64,000 bases of DNA from Stenotrophomonas maltophilia (GTDB taxonomy: Bacteria > Pseudomonadota > Gammaproteobacteria > Xanthomonadales > Xanthomonadaceae), in the NCBI RefSeq assembly GCF_039555535.1, contig NZ_CP154630.1, positions 1,005,001 to 1,069,000 on the forward strand. The letters run 5' to 3'. Numbering within the stretch: the first letter of the stretch is position 1; each line of letters starts with the position of its first letter. The notes beneath the pieces were generated by a model that saw only the letters and a program-made list of their open reading frames with translations, searched no databases and was not told the origin of the DNA. The position numbers were made by a program, and so were the translations under genes. Below, piece by piece: positions 42,587 through 51,771 of the stretch.

Positions 42587-43272
42587 TGGTGGATCTGGAC
42601 TGGAGCGCGCTGTGGTTGTCGTTGAAGGTGGCCGGCTGGGCGACCGCGATCAACCTCGTGCTCGGTGTCGGATTTGGTGCCTTGTTGGCGCGGCGGCGCT
42701 TCCCCGGCCGTGAGTTGCTGGACACGATATTCACCCTGCCGATGGTGTTGCCGCCGACGGTGCTGGGCTATTACCTGCTGGTGCTGATCGGCAGCAAGGG
42801 CCCGCTTGGTGCATGGCTGGAAGACAGTTTCGGCATCAATCTTGTGTTTACCTGGCAGGCAGCGGTGATCGCGGCTGCGGTGGCCTCGTTTCCGCTGGTG
42901 TTCAAGCCGGCGCGTGCGGCCTTCGAGGATGTGGATGGGCAGCTGGAACAGGCCGCGCGCACCTTGGGTGTATCCGAGCTGGCGCTGTTCTTCCGGGTGA
43001 CCTTGCCGCTGGCATGGCGCGGCATTCTTGCCGGCTTGCTGCTGGCGTTCGCCCGCGCGATGGGCGAGTTCGGCGCCACCATCATGGTCGCCGGCAGCAT
43101 TCCCGGCCGCACCCAGACCTTGTCCATCGCCATCTACGAGGCGGTGCAGGCCGGCAATGACGGTCGCGCCAACGCCTTGGTGCTGCTGTCCTCGCTGGTC
43201 TGCATCAGCGTGCTGCTGCTTGCCGCGCGATTGGTCGGGCGGCGGCAGGAGGGGGCGCGCAATGTGGCTTGA
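42586..43272 (+). CDS. modB: Molybdate ABC transporter permease ModB
   Basis: A 228-residue inner-membrane permease with about five helices. The cytoplasmic EAA loop is EQAARTLGVSELALFFRVTLP (about residue 122), with the following LAWRGILAGLLLAFARAMGEFG. The ATG shares a base with the modA stop. It overlaps modC by eleven bases. Confidence 0.95.
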   Translation: MVDLDWSALWLSLKVAGWATAINLVLGVGFGALLARRRFPGRELLDTIFTLPMVLPPTVLGYYLLVLIGSKGPLGAWLEDSFGINLVFTWQAAVIAAAVASFPLVFKPARAAFEDVDGQLEQAARTLGVSELALFFRVTLPLAWRGILAGLLLAFARAMGEFGATIMVAGSIPGRTQTLSIAIYEAVQAGNDGRANALVLLSSLVCISVLLLAARLVGRRQEGARNVA

Positions 43273-43927
43273 GCTGGATATCCAACGCAAGCTGCAGGCT
43301 GCAGGCCAGCACTTCCAGCTGCAGGCGGCCTTGCGTTGCACACAGCGCAATGTGGTGTTGTTCGGCCCGTCTGGTGCGGGAAAAAGTTTGACCTTGAAGG
43401 CGGTGGCTGGATTGCTGCGGCCGGACGCCGGTGTGATCCGTATGCACGGGCAGGCGCTGTTCGATGCGGCTGCCGGCATCAATCTGTCACCACAACGGCG
43501 CCGCATCGGCTATGTGTTCCAGGACTACGCCTTGTTCCCGCACCTGACGGTGCGGCAGAACGTGGGTTTTGGCCTGCAGCGAGGCCTGTTGAATCCGCCG
43601 CGGAGCCGTCGTATCGATGCGGTCGAGCAATGGTTGCAGACGTTCCGCATCGATCACCTCGGTGACCTGCTGCCGTCGCAGATCTCCGGCGGCCAACGTC
43701 AGCGCACCGCCTTGGCGCGGGCGCTGGTGACCAAGCCGCAGGCACTGCTGCTGGATGAGCCGTTCGCCGCACTCGACCACGCCCTGCGTGCGCATCTGCG
43801 CCAGGAGCTTGAAACGGTGCTGGACCAGACCGGCATCCCGCTGCTGCTGATCAGCCATGATCCGGAGGACGTGGACATGTTCGGCCAGCAGGTGGTGCAT
43901 CTGGCTGATGGCCGCGTGCAGGCCTGA
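43262..43927 (+). CDS. modC: Molybdate ABC transporter ATPase ModC, short form
   Basis: A 221-residue ATPase. Walker A is FGPSGAGKS (about residue 34), the signature is QISGGQRQR (about 135) and Walker B is ALLLDEPFAALD (about 158), followed by the H-loop LLISHDPED. Usual ModC proteins have about 350 residues with a C-terminal molybdate-binding TOBE/MOP domain, which is absent here. The gene ends with a normal stop, so the short form may be natural. The start at 43262 overlaps modB. Confidence 0.93.
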   Translation: MWLELDIQRKLQAAGQHFQLQAALRCTQRNVVLFGPSGAGKSLTLKAVAGLLRPDAGVIRMHGQALFDAAAGINLSPQRRRIGYVFQDYALFPHLTVRQNVGFGLQRGLLNPPRSRRIDAVEQWLQTFRIDHLGDLLPSQISGGQRQRTALARALVTKPQALLLDEPFAALDHALRAHLRQELETVLDQTGIPLLLISHDPEDVDMFGQQVVHLADGRVQA

Positions 43928-43942
43928 TTCTCCGCGTAACGA

Positions 43943-45211
43943 TTAGTCCGGCTTGCCGTCCGCACGTGGGCGCCAGTAGATCCACCCCAACCGCAGCAAC
44001 CACGGTGCAAGCACCAGCAGCCAGCCGGCGGCGGCGACGGCATGCCAATGCCAGGGATCATCCAGTAGCGGCGCCAGGATGCGCAGCACTGCAACCAGTT
44101 GCAGGCCGAGCAGGGCGACCCATGCGACCACCGGCATCACCAGTGCACGCCCGGAATGGCCTTGGGTCACACGCGTGACCATGGCCACCAACAGGCTGCC
44201 GAACAGGCCGATCGCCAAGGCATGTAGTGGCGCGCGTTCCAGCCAGCCGGTATGGCCGGCAAGCGCAGCGATGTCCTGCAGCAGATACAGCAGCATCGCC
44301 AGCGGCCACCACGCCAGTCCGTAAAAAAGCACGCTCAACAGCGGCGGCTTGGGTCCGCGCGGCCACCAACGCCACAGCGAGTACAGCGACAACAGCAGCA
44401 GGCCCGCATCGGCCAGCAGCGTCGCCAGTGGCTGCTGCAGCTGTTCCCCGGCCAGATGCAGCAGGCACAGTCCCCACAGGATCGCCAACCATTGTGGTGG
44501 CCGCCATGCCTGGTAGCCCGGCACCACGTTGCCGGCGAAGAACGGAAACATGCGGTGGGCGACGCTTGCGTAGATCGGCAGCAACAGCCCGAAGGTGCCA
44601 AGCGACACGCTCAGTGCCTGCCAGCGGATATCAGCACCTGTGGCAGCGGCGGCGAAACCGAGCAGGCCGATCCAGCCCATCAGCAAGCCGGACCAGCATG
44701 ACCACGCATGCCAGGTGCGGCCTTTCTCCTGCAACAGCAGGCGGCCGAGTACGACCAGCCCGAATGCCCATCCCAGCGCCGCCAGCAACAGGGCCAACCA
44801 CATCCCGGGTTGCCAACCGCTGCTGGCGGTCAGCAGCGCGATCTGCGCGCCGAACAGTCCGCTACCAACGCCTGCGTATTGCCACCGCGGCAGTGCCGGC
44901 AATCCCATCCAGCGTGGGAATACGGTCAACAGGAAGCCGAAGATGAAACTGGGCAGCACCAGGTACTGCATCCACAGCCCATGCAGCCAGGCCGGCGGCA
45001 CGGCGGGCACGGGCAGGGGGCTGCCCAGCTGCAAGCCGGCCAGCCAGAGCGCCCACCAAGCCATCGCCAAGCCGAGATTGCAGACACCGATGAAGAACAG
45101 CAGCCGGTGTGGCGCATTGAATAGCTGCACGCGGGTCGTGAAAGTTTCCACGCAGCGAGTATCCGCCCCTTCGTCGCCGCCGGGACTGACCAATATCAAG
45201 GCCGGCGCCAT
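43943..45211 (-). CDS. nnrS: NnrS family haem-copper membrane protein
   Basis: A 422-residue membrane protein with about 12 helices, of the NnrS family that protects against nitric oxide during nitrate or nitrite respiration. Conserved histidine-containing stretches include LFNAPHRLLFFIG at the start, LHGLWMQYLVLPSFIFGFLL, VAHRMFPFFAGNVVPGY, and APLHALAIGLFGSLLVAMVTRVTQGHSGR. It converges with modC, 15 bases apart. A GTG at 45151 is an alternative start that would drop a 20-residue polar leader. Confidence 0.92.
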   Translation of the reverse strand: MAPALILVSPGGDEGADTRCVETFTTRVQLFNAPHRLLFFIGVCNLGLAMAWWALWLAGLQLGSPLPVPAVPPAWLHGLWMQYLVLPSFIFGFLLTVFPRWMGLPALPRWQYAGVGSGLFGAQIALLTASSGWQPGMWLALLLAALGWAFGLVVLGRLLLQEKGRTWHAWSCWSGLLMGWIGLLGFAAAATGADIRWQALSVSLGTFGLLLPIYASVAHRMFPFFAGNVVPGYQAWRPPQWLAILWGLCLLHLAGEQLQQPLATLLADAGLLLLSLYSLWRWWPRGPKPPLLSVLFYGLAWWPLAMLLYLLQDIAALAGHTGWLERAPLHALAIGLFGSLLVAMVTRVTQGHSGRALVMPVVAWVALLGLQLVAVLRILAPLLDDPWHWHAVAAAGWLLVLAPWLLRLGWIYWRPRADGKPD

Positions 45212-45254
45212 CAGCAGAAAGCCGCGGCAAGCATCGCCAGATCAATGGCTGGCC

Positions 45255-45600
45255 GTAGCCCGGGTAAGCGCAGCGCACCCGGGGCGGTTGGTGCGGAGTG
45301 GGAGGGACGCCCAGATCCGTCGGCGTGGCGTTCGCACAGGAGTGAGCCACAGCACACATCGCGAGATTGAACGAAAGCCCTTAGCCCGGGTAAGCGCAGC
45401 GCACCCGGGGCAGTTGGTGCGGAGTGGGAGGGACGCCCAGATCCGTCGGCGTGGCGCTCACGCAGGAGCGAGCCACAGCACACATCGCGAGATTTAACCA
45501 AAGCCGTAGCCCGGGTAAGCGCAGCGCACCCGGGGCGGTTGGCGCGGATACGGATGCCCGGACCGCTCTTCCCGGGTGCGCTGCGCTTACCCGGGCTACG
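45255..45600. repeat. Tandem 125-bp repeats with REP-like ends
   Basis: A 29-base motif starting TAGCCCGGGTAAGCGCAGCG occurs at 45256, 45382 and 45507, and inverted at 45571-45599. Between the first copies a nearly identical 125-bp unit is tandemly duplicated (45256-45381, 45382-45506); the third copy is partial and is closed by the inverted motif. The region from 45212 to 45791 holds no gene. The motif resembles repeated extragenic palindromes common in xanthomonads. Confidence 0.85.
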
Positions 45601-45791
45601 TTGCTGCGGGCGAGTGTGGTGCACCCTGGACGATAGTGGCCAGATCGTGATGGCAGGCAATCCGCCTGCCGCGGTGCGATGATGGAGCACGGGCGTAGCT
45701 GGCGTACCCCGCGGCCTGTGGGGGCTGATTGGCGGCGGGTCGACGCAACACGCCAGCGGCAAGTCATCTCTTCTTGCGGGGAAGCAGAAAG

Positions 45792-47297
45792 ATGTTCCGG
45801 AGCAGCCTCGAAACAGCACCACTGGCACGCGGGTTCACCTTGATGGCATCGCTGCTGCTTGTGCTGTGCGCCTTGCTGCTGCTTGCACCTGCGCCGCTGC
45901 TGGCTGCGACCGAAGAAAGCACCGCCCAGGCGCATGCCCCAGCGACGGTGCGCTATTACAACCGTGACATCCTGACCTTCCGCAGTGCGTTCATGGGGCG
46001 CTCGCCCTTGCAGCGGGCGCAGGTTGCCGAATTCAACATCAAGCGCATCGTCGACGAGCCGGGAACGCCCGGCGTCACCTTCAACGATACCGCGGCCGGT
46101 GTGATCCTGCTGCTCGGCGGGGAAGTCGTCACCCTCATCACGCCTGCCGATGTGGATACCGCGCAGGGCCAGAGTCTGGCCCAGGTACGCGAGGAGGTGC
46201 GCAGCCGGCTTGGCGAGGCGGTCGCCGCCGCTGAGCGCGAGCGTGCGCCGGGACGGGTGCTTCGCGGTGTGCTGCACAGCCTTGTCGCCACCGCACTGGC
46301 CGCCGCCTTGGCCTGGGTGATGGCCTGGCTGGCACGTCAGCTGCGGGCGGCGATGCTGGCCTGGGTGGGTAAAAAAGCCGGGACGTTGCGTAGCGTGCCG
46401 GTACGGCAGATGCTGCATGGGGCCAATGCGCTGGCCGACTGGTTGTCGCGCGCCTTGCTGCTGGTGGCGGTGCTGGTGCTGGCCGAGGAATGGCTGCGCT
46501 ATGTATTCCATCAGTTCGACTACACCCAGCCGTGGGCAACGACGATGACGTTGTGGCTCGCTGCCCAGGCCAAAGCCTGGTTGTGGGCGGGGGTGGCGGC
46601 CATCCCGGGGCTGGTGACGGCGCTGATCATTTTCCTGCTGGCACGCCTGGCCAGCCAGATCATCGGCATCCTGTTCCGCGGCGTGCAGCATGGGCGTTTC
46701 CAGTTGTTCGGCATCGACCGCCAGTTGGCCGAACCCAGCCGCAAACTGATCGTCGCGGGCATCTGGCTGTTTGCGCTGGTGATGGCCTATCCCTATCTGC
46801 CCGGCTCGGGCAGTGATGCGTTCAAGGGCCTGACGGTGCTGCTGGGCGTGATGATCTCGCTGGGCGGATCGAGCATCGTCGGCCAGGCGGCGGCGGGTTT
46901 CACCCTGCTGTATTCAAGGACGATGTCGGTCGGCGATCTGGTCAAAGTGGCGGAGGTGGAAGGGCAGGTGATACAGATCGGTTTGTTCACCACCCGCATC
47001 CGCACCCTTACCGGGGTGGAGGTCAGCCTGCCCAACATGCATGTGCTCAGCGGCAAGCTGCTGAACTATTCGCGTGATCCGCAGGCGGCTGGCATGTGGC
47101 TGGAAACCGGCGTGACCATCGGCTATGACACGCCGTGGCGGCAGGTGCATCGGCTGCTGCTGGACGCGGCTGGCAGGACCGGGCATGTGCAGCACGCACC
47201 GCCTGCCTACGTGTTGCAGACCGCGCTCAACGACTTCTACGTAGGGGTTCACCCCCGTTTTCACGGACACTTACAAGAAGGCCGATCGAGGCCATGA
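45792..47297 (+). pseudogene. MscS-type channel gene cut by IS3 element
   Basis: The frame encodes a mechanosensitive-channel-like protein: signal peptide (about residues 14-39), a periplasmic domain, five or so membrane helices, and the MscS pore and beta domain with GGSSIVGQAAAGFTLLYSRTMSVGDLV, GQVIQIGLFTTRIRT and PNMHVLSGKLLNYS. Homology ends with LQTALNDFYV at about 47242, where the IS3 element begins; the last 17 residues come from the IS. The C-terminal cytoplasmic part is lost and is not found beyond the insertion elements, so sequence was deleted as well. The truncated product keeps the pore and could still be made. Confidence 0.85.
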
Positions 47298-47306
47298 GGA
47301 GTGTTC

Positions 47307-47594
47307 ATGTCAAAGCGTCGCAAGTTCAGTGCCGAGTTCAAGCGTGGCGCGGTGGAGCAAGCCAGTCGGCCCGGTGTCAGCTGCGCCCAGGTGGCCCGTG
47401 AGCTGGGCATCCGCGACAGTCTGCTGACCCGCTGGAAGCGGGAGGCGGAGACGGTGGGGAAAGCCGCCTTTGCGGGTACCGGGAGCCCGCGTGACGAGGA
47501 GGTTGCCTGGCTCAAGCGCGAGTTGGCCAGGATCACCAAGGAGCGGGATTTTTTGCGCGAAGCGGCGACGTTCTTTGCCAAGGGATCATCCTGA
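47307..47594 (+). CDS. IS3 transposase OrfA
   Basis: A 95-residue DNA-binding OrfA. The N-terminal helix-turn-helix region is [14 protein letters not shown] through [20 protein letters not shown], followed by a leucine-zipper segment ([21 protein letters not shown]). A T-TTT-TTG heptamer at 47549-47555 is in the right phase for -1 frameshifting into the orfB frame, which is open there. Confidence 0.93.
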   Translation: MSKRRKFSAEFKRGAVEQASRPGVSCAQVARELGIRDSLLTRWKREAETVGKAAFAGTGSPRDEEVAWLKRELARITKERDFLREAATFFAKGSS

Positions 47595-47602
47595 GGTATC
47601 AG

Positions 47603-48463
47603 GTGATCGAACGTTGCCGCGATGAGTTTCCGATTCGCCTGATGTGCCGCTGCCTGCGGGTGTCAACCAGCGGCTACTACGACTGGAGCAAACGACTGCC
47701 CAGCCCTCGTCAATGCGATAACGAGCGCTTGCTGGGCCGTATCCATGCGCTGCATCAGGACAGCCGGGGCACGCTGGGTGCCGGCCGCATGCAGGAGGAT
47801 CTGGTCGAGGAAGGGTTGATGGCCAGTCGGAACCGGGTTGCCCGGCTGATGGCGGTAGCCGGCCTTCAGGGCTGGCCACGCCCGAAACGGCGTGGTCAGC
47901 GCGCCCAACCGGCACTGACGCCGCCGGGCGTGCGCAAGCTGCTGGAGCGTGATTTCAGCGCCTTGGAGCCGGAAACCAAGTGGGTGACCGACATCACCGA
48001 GATCAAGACCCAGCAGGCCAAGCTGTATCTATGCGTCGTGCTGGACCTGTTTGATCAGCGCATTGTGGGCTGGTCCATGCATCATCGGCAGGACCGGCAG
48101 ATGGTGATCAGAGCGGTGCAGATGGCGGTTTGGCAACGGCAGGAGCGGCATCCGCTGATCCTGCACTCCGACCGCGGCAGTCAATTTCGTAGCGGCGATT
48201 ACCAGGGCTACCTGGCCGCCAATGGCCTGCTTTGCTCGATGAGTGCGGTGGGGCATTGTGGCGACAATGCCGCCTGCGAGGGGTTCTTTGGTCTGCTCAA
48301 ACGCGAGCGGATCTATCGCACAACGTATCCAACACTCGATGCCGCCCGGTCCGATGTGTTCGAATACATCGAGCGCCGCCACAACCCCAGGATGCGACGG
48401 CGTCGGGTCAAGCAGGACCAGAAGTTTTCAGCCCTTTCCAAACAGTCCGTAATTTCGGGGTAG
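47603..48463 (+). CDS. IS3 transposase OrfB (DDE integrase)
   Basis: A 286-residue catalytic part with the DDE triad: [16 protein letters not shown] and the glutamate in [10 protein letters not shown]. The GTG at 47603 is the first possible start, but the frame is open upstream through the OrfA overlap, so the active enzyme is probably the OrfAB frameshift product. The three acidic residues and the frame are intact, so the element may still be mobile. Confidence 0.93.
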   Translation: MIERCRDEFPIRLMCRCLRVSTSGYYDWSKRLPSPRQCDNERLLGRIHALHQDSRGTLGAGRMQEDLVEEGLMASRNRVARLMAVAGLQGWPRPKRRGQRAQPALTPPGVRKLLERDFSALEPETKWVTDITEIKTQQAKLYLCVVLDLFDQRIVGWSMHHRQDRQMVIRAVQMAVWQRQERHPLILHSDRGSQFRSGDYQGYLAANGLLCSMSAVGHCGDNAACEGFFGLLKRERIYRTTYPTLDAARSDVFEYIERRHNPRMRRRRVKQDQKFSALSKQSVISG

Positions 48464-48468
48464 AACCC

Positions 48469-49471
48469 TTCATCCGGGGCATCTCTGGAAGATGGTGGTT
48501 ACCAAGCCAAACCAGCCCCCAGGAGCCCCGGATGAACCTGCATAAACATGCCCGTTTGAGCCCTCGCGGTCGAGCCCTGCTTGTGGACCGCATCCTTGTT
48601 CAAGGCCTACGCGCCGAAGAGGCGGCCCATGCCGCCGGCGTCAGCGTGCGCACCGCCTACAAATGGCTCAAGCGTTTCAGCCAGGAAGGGCCGGATGGCC
48701 TGCTCGATCGCTCCTCCCGTCCTCATCACTGTCCGCATGCAACTCCGCAGGCGGTAGTGGATCGGGTGTTTGAACAGCGACGTGCGCGCCAGACCTATCG
48801 CCAGATCGCCGAACAGTTGCCGGTGGCGCCGAGCACGATTGCCCGCCTGCTGCGGCGCGCTGGTTTGCACCGGCTGGCCGAGTTGGAGCCGGCACCGCCG
48901 ACCAACCGCTACGAATACGCCCGGCCCGGCCAGTTGCTGCATTTGGATATCAAGAAACTGGGGCGCTTCCGCCAGCCCGGCCATCGCGTTACCGGCAATC
49001 GTCAGATCAACTCTCGCGGCGGCGGTTGGGAGTATGTCCATCTGGCCATCGACGACCACTCGCGCGTGGCCTTTGCCTCCATCGAGCCGGATGAGCGCGC
49101 CCGCAGTGCCGGCCGGGCCCTGTTGCTGGCCGTGCGTTACTACCGTGGGCTGGGCCTGCGCTTCGAGCGCGTGCTGACCGACAACGGCGCCTGTTACAGA
49201 TCACGCAGCTTCCGCCGTCTCGTGCGCCGGCTCGGTATGCACCACCTGCGCACCCGGCCCTACACGCCGCGCACCAACGGCAATGCCGAGCGCCTGGTGC
49301 AGACCAGTCTGCGCGAGTGGGCCTACGCACGCGCCTATGACAGCTCCGAACAGCGCGCCCATGCGCTCGGGCCGTGGCTGCATCACTACAACTGGCACCG
49401 GCGCCATGCCAGCCTCGGCTACAAACCACCTATTTCCCGAATTCCACTGAACAACGTGTTGGGTTTACACA
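48469..49471 (+). mobile_element. IS481-family element, left end missing
   Basis: The right end reads GTGTTGGGTTTACACA (to 49471), a typical IS481 terminus. The matching left terminus TGTGTAAACCC is not present before the transposase; instead the IS3 element abuts at 48468. The left end was therefore lost. The transposase gene is complete. Confidence 0.7.
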
Positions 49472-49476
49472 CCTAG
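48532..49476 (+). CDS. IS481-family transposase
   Basis: A 314-residue transposase. The N-terminal helix-turn-helix is RILVQGLRAEEAAHAAGVSV with TAYKWLKRF; a second HTH follows (YRQIAEQLPVAPSTIARLLR). The DDE core is HLDIKKLGRF, LTDNGACYRS and the glutamate in NGNAERLVQT, ending in WHHRRPH-like NWHRRHASLGYKPP. Although complete, it cannot transpose its element with only one terminus. Confidence 0.93.
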   Translation: MNLHKHARLSPRGRALLVDRILVQGLRAEEAAHAAGVSVRTAYKWLKRFSQEGPDGLLDRSSRPHHCPHATPQAVVDRVFEQRRARQTYRQIAEQLPVAPSTIARLLRRAGLHRLAELEPAPPTNRYEYARPGQLLHLDIKKLGRFRQPGHRVTGNRQINSRGGGWEYVHLAIDDHSRVAFASIEPDERARSAGRALLLAVRYYRGLGLRFERVLTDNGACYRSRSFRRLVRRLGMHHLRTRPYTPRTNGNAERLVQTSLREWAYARAYDSSEQRAHALGPWLHHYNWHRRHASLGYKPPISRIPLNNVLGLHT

Positions 49477-49781
49477 CCAATCGATTGAGGTGGCAGGCGG
49501 CGACGGACGGTACATCGCGATGGTTCGATGCCAATGGTCAATTGGTGGCGACTGCGTATTGTTGGAGAGACGGTGGTCCGGATGGGCAAACGCACGGGGA
49601 CTGCCTGTATGGCGAGGGTGCGGTGATTGCGCTGACCGAGATCGGCCGCACGCAGCTCGAAGGGCTCGTCGGCCCCCGCCGGGTCGAAACCGTGGCTCGG
49701 CGTGCTCGATCACATAACGCCCAGAACCAAGAGCGATTCGCTGCTTCGAGACCGCCCGACGATCCAGGATTACCTGACTAG
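49477..49781 (+). pseudogene. Unidentified gene remnant
   Basis: Directly after the IS481 end a frame continues without a proper start: LRWQAATDGTSRWFDANGQL, then ATAYCWRDGGPDGQTHGDC and EGAVIALTEIGRTQLEGLVG to a stop at 49781. Its composition looks like a real protein C-terminus. I do not recognise it. Probably the 3' end of a gene destroyed by the insertion. The following stretch 49782-50048 shows no gene. Confidence 0.5.
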
Positions 49782-50049
49782 TGCCGTTCGTCTTGTGCCG
49801 ATATCTGAATCGCTTCCCCGCTAGCACTGAATAGTTGCATCGCCACCGGTCACATGCCTGTGATTCAACGCGGCTGGGAAGGCCGTGCTCATCTCCCCCG
49901 GCTGTTCTCGAAGGTCCGCTTCTGGCCGAAAGCGGACATCGGTGCCATGCCAAGAGTCCAACTGGCTGGCTGCTGTGACCACTTCGTTTGGCGGCGCTGT
50001 CCAACTGCTTGGTTGTTAGTAGCATGACCTGAGCAGGAACCGATGGGTC

Positions 50050-50327
50050 GCTACACAACTAGCCGAGGCCGGGGTCGAACTGTCGGCGGGCAGCGTGCAC
50101 GATAGCTATGGCAGCACGCTGGCCGAGACGACCAATGGGCTGTACAAGGCCGAGGTGATCCATCGGCATTCGTGGCGCAATCGCGATCAGGTGGAGCTGG
50201 CTCCACGCTGGACTGGGTGTACTGGTACAACCACCAATGACTGCTGGGGGCGATCGGGAACATCCCGCCAGCGGAAGCCGAAGCGGCTTACTATCGGCAG
50301 CAAGCCGGTCAGGCCAAAGCGGCCTGA
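50050..50327 (+). pseudogene. Fragment of a different IS3 OrfB
   Basis: The frame reads LAEAGVELSAGSVHDSYGST and LAETTNGLYKAEVIHRHSW to VELA, which is the C-terminal part of an IS3-type integrase (consensus LAEAGI..SVGS.GDSYDNALAE). After VELA a frameshift is needed to continue with TLDWVYWYNHQ, then a TGA replaces an arginine codon before LLGAIGNIPPAEAEAAYY. Truncated, frameshifted and stopped: a dead remnant of an older insertion. Confidence 0.8.
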
Positions 50328-50363
50328 CTCAAACCAAATGGCCTCCAAGAAAGTCGGGGCGGT

Positions 50364-51629
50364 TCAGTCCGGAGCAGGTCTGGGGAGGATGAAATCAGCC
50401 CATGCCTGCATCATGGGGCGTCGTTGCTCCAGCAGATCGGTGCGGTGATAGGCAGCTTCGACCTTGTTTTGGACAGTGTGGGCCAGCGCGCGTTCAGCAA
50501 GATCCCGAGCATAGCCTTCCTCGCTGCACCAGTCGCGAAAGCTTGACCGGAAGCCGTGCGCGGTGGCTATCCGCTTGTCGCTATCGCTGTGGGCCTTCAG
50601 GCGGCGCAATAGCGCAGTTAGGGTCATGTCCGAGAGGACTGTTCGGGAATGGATCGATGGGAAGACCAGATGATCGTGCTTGCCTACCTGTACCTGCAGC
50701 AAAGTGATGGCTTGCTCAGAGAGTGGGACTCGATGGGTCTGGCTGGCTTTCATGCGATCGGCAGGAATGATCCAGACTTTGTTGCGCAAATTGACCTCAT
50801 CCCAAGTCATTCCCCTGACTTCGCCAGAGCGCGCAGCGGTCAAGATCAAAAACAGCAGCGCACGTTTGGTGACATCTAGCTCGTATGTATCCACCAGTCT
50901 AGTTTTGACAAACGCCGGGATGTCAGTCCAGGGCATGGCAGGTTGGTGCTCTTGTCGGACCGTCTTGCTGGGTTGTACCGGTAGCAGATGGGTGACTACA
51001 TCCACAGGGTTGGCTTGGTTGAACCCGTGCGCCCAGCCCCAGGCCATCACGGCATGCAAACGCTGCTTTACCCGGGAAGCGGTCTCCGCTTTTTCCAGCC
51101 AGATCGGGCGCAAGACATCGGCCATATGACGGGGCTGAAGTTGGTCCATCGGCAAGGAGCCGATCTTGGGGAAGGCGTACTCGGTAAGCGTGTTGATCCA
51201 CTGCTGGGCGTGCTTGGCATTCTTCCACCCTGGCTTGAGTTCGGCATGTACCTGTTCTGCCGCCTCTTGGAAGGTTGGCATCACGGGTGCAGCAACTGCG
51301 GGCGCCTTGGTCGCCAGGGGATCTTGCCCAAGTGCAATCTCTTCGCGCATTTCGCGAGCCAGCTTGCCGGCAAGGGCGATGCTCACATGCGGGTAGCTGC
51401 CGAGGCCTGCATTGCGGCGTTTGCCAGTGGTAGGGCTCACGTAGCGTAGGACCCACTTACCTTGCCCCTTCTTTGTGCGTGAAGGATGCAGGCTTAGGCC
51501 GGGGACTCCGCCGTGTGGCAGTGCTGTGCTCCCGGGAGTGGTGCTTCTGGCTTTGATGTCGGTAAGCAGTGCCATGGGTGTCTGGTATGCCATCTGGTAT
51601 GCCATCCAGTATGCCATCTGGTATGCCAT
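50364..51629 (-). CDS. P4-type tyrosine integrase
   Basis: A 421-residue integrase with an N-terminal DUF4102 arm-binding domain (GVPGLSLHPS, WVLRYVSPTTGKRRNAGLG) and a C-terminal catalytic domain. Catalytic residues are the arginine in LTAARSGEVRG, HGFRSSFRDW, the histidine in ALAHTVQNKVEAAYHRTD and its tyrosine. It inserts and excises islands, usually at tRNA genes. The first 18 residues come from a 12-bp tandem repeat (MAYQ units); the more normal start is the ATG at 51575 (MALLTDIKARS). It reads away from the probable attachment site at about 51768, the usual layout at one end of an island. Confidence 0.9.
   Translation of the reverse strand: MAYQMAYWMAYQMAYQTPMALLTDIKARSTTPGSTALPHGGVPGLSLHPSRTKKGQGKWVLRYVSPTTGKRRNAGLGSYPHVSIALAGKLAREMREEIALGQDPLATKAPAVAAPVMPTFQEAAEQVHAELKPGWKNAKHAQQWINTLTEYAFPKIGSLPMDQLQPRHMADVLRPIWLEKAETASRVKQRLHAVMAWGWAHGFNQANPVDVVTHLLPVQPSKTVRQEHQPAMPWTDIPAFVKTRLVDTYELDVTKRALLFLILTAARSGEVRGMTWDEVNLRNKVWIIPADRMKASQTHRVPLSEQAITLLQVQVGKHDHLVFPSIHSRTVLSDMTLTALLRRLKAHSDSDKRIATAHGFRSSFRDWCSEEGYARDLAERALAHTVQNKVEAAYHRTDLLEQRRPMMQAWADFILPRPAPD
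51582..51629. repeat. Four 12-bp tandem repeats at integrase start
   Basis: CTGGTATGCCAT is repeated at 51582, 51594, 51606 (one copy as CCAGTATGCCAT) and 51618. On the minus strand each unit begins with ATG and encodes Met-Ala-Tyr-Gln/Trp, giving several alternative in-frame starts for the integrase. The repeats may also be arm-type integrase binding sites. Confidence 0.9.
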
Positions 51630-51754
51630 TTCGCGTTGGGTGGTGATGGGTGTTGCTGGACGGTGCTGGATGATGTCACTTGTAAGCCATTGAAAATAAA
51701 TGGCAAATATATGTTATTTGCGATGCCACTGGATTTCCTTGGACGGATCTATGG

Positions 51755-51771
51755 CAGTCCCCCTCTCCGCC
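51755..51771. other. Possible attachment site, tRNA-Ser-like 3' end
   Basis: CAGTCCCCCTCTCCGCCAG at about 51755-51772 ends like the acceptor arm of a serine tRNA (CCTCTCCGCCA). The T-arm and the rest of a tRNA are absent. This is what an attachment site left by integration at a tRNA gene would look like, and it is directly followed by a strong terminator. The intact tRNA is not in the window. Confidence 0.35.

Larger units (their letters stand above)
47245..48468 (+). mobile_element. IS3-family insertion sequence
   Basis: Imperfect terminal repeats are visible: GGGTTCACCCCCGTTTTCAC at 47245 and, on the other strand, GGGTTCTACCCCGAAATTAC ending at 48468; both continue with GGAC. The element has the two overlapping-phase genes orfA and orfB. 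The flanking bases (TAG left, TTC right) show no target duplication, so the present neighbours probably result from a deletion or recombination after insertion. Confidence 0.85.

Noticed and set aside
45255..45600. Repeats considered as a CRISPR array.
   Set aside because: Units are about 125 bp, tandem and nearly identical throughout, without short unique spacers, and no cas gene is nearby.
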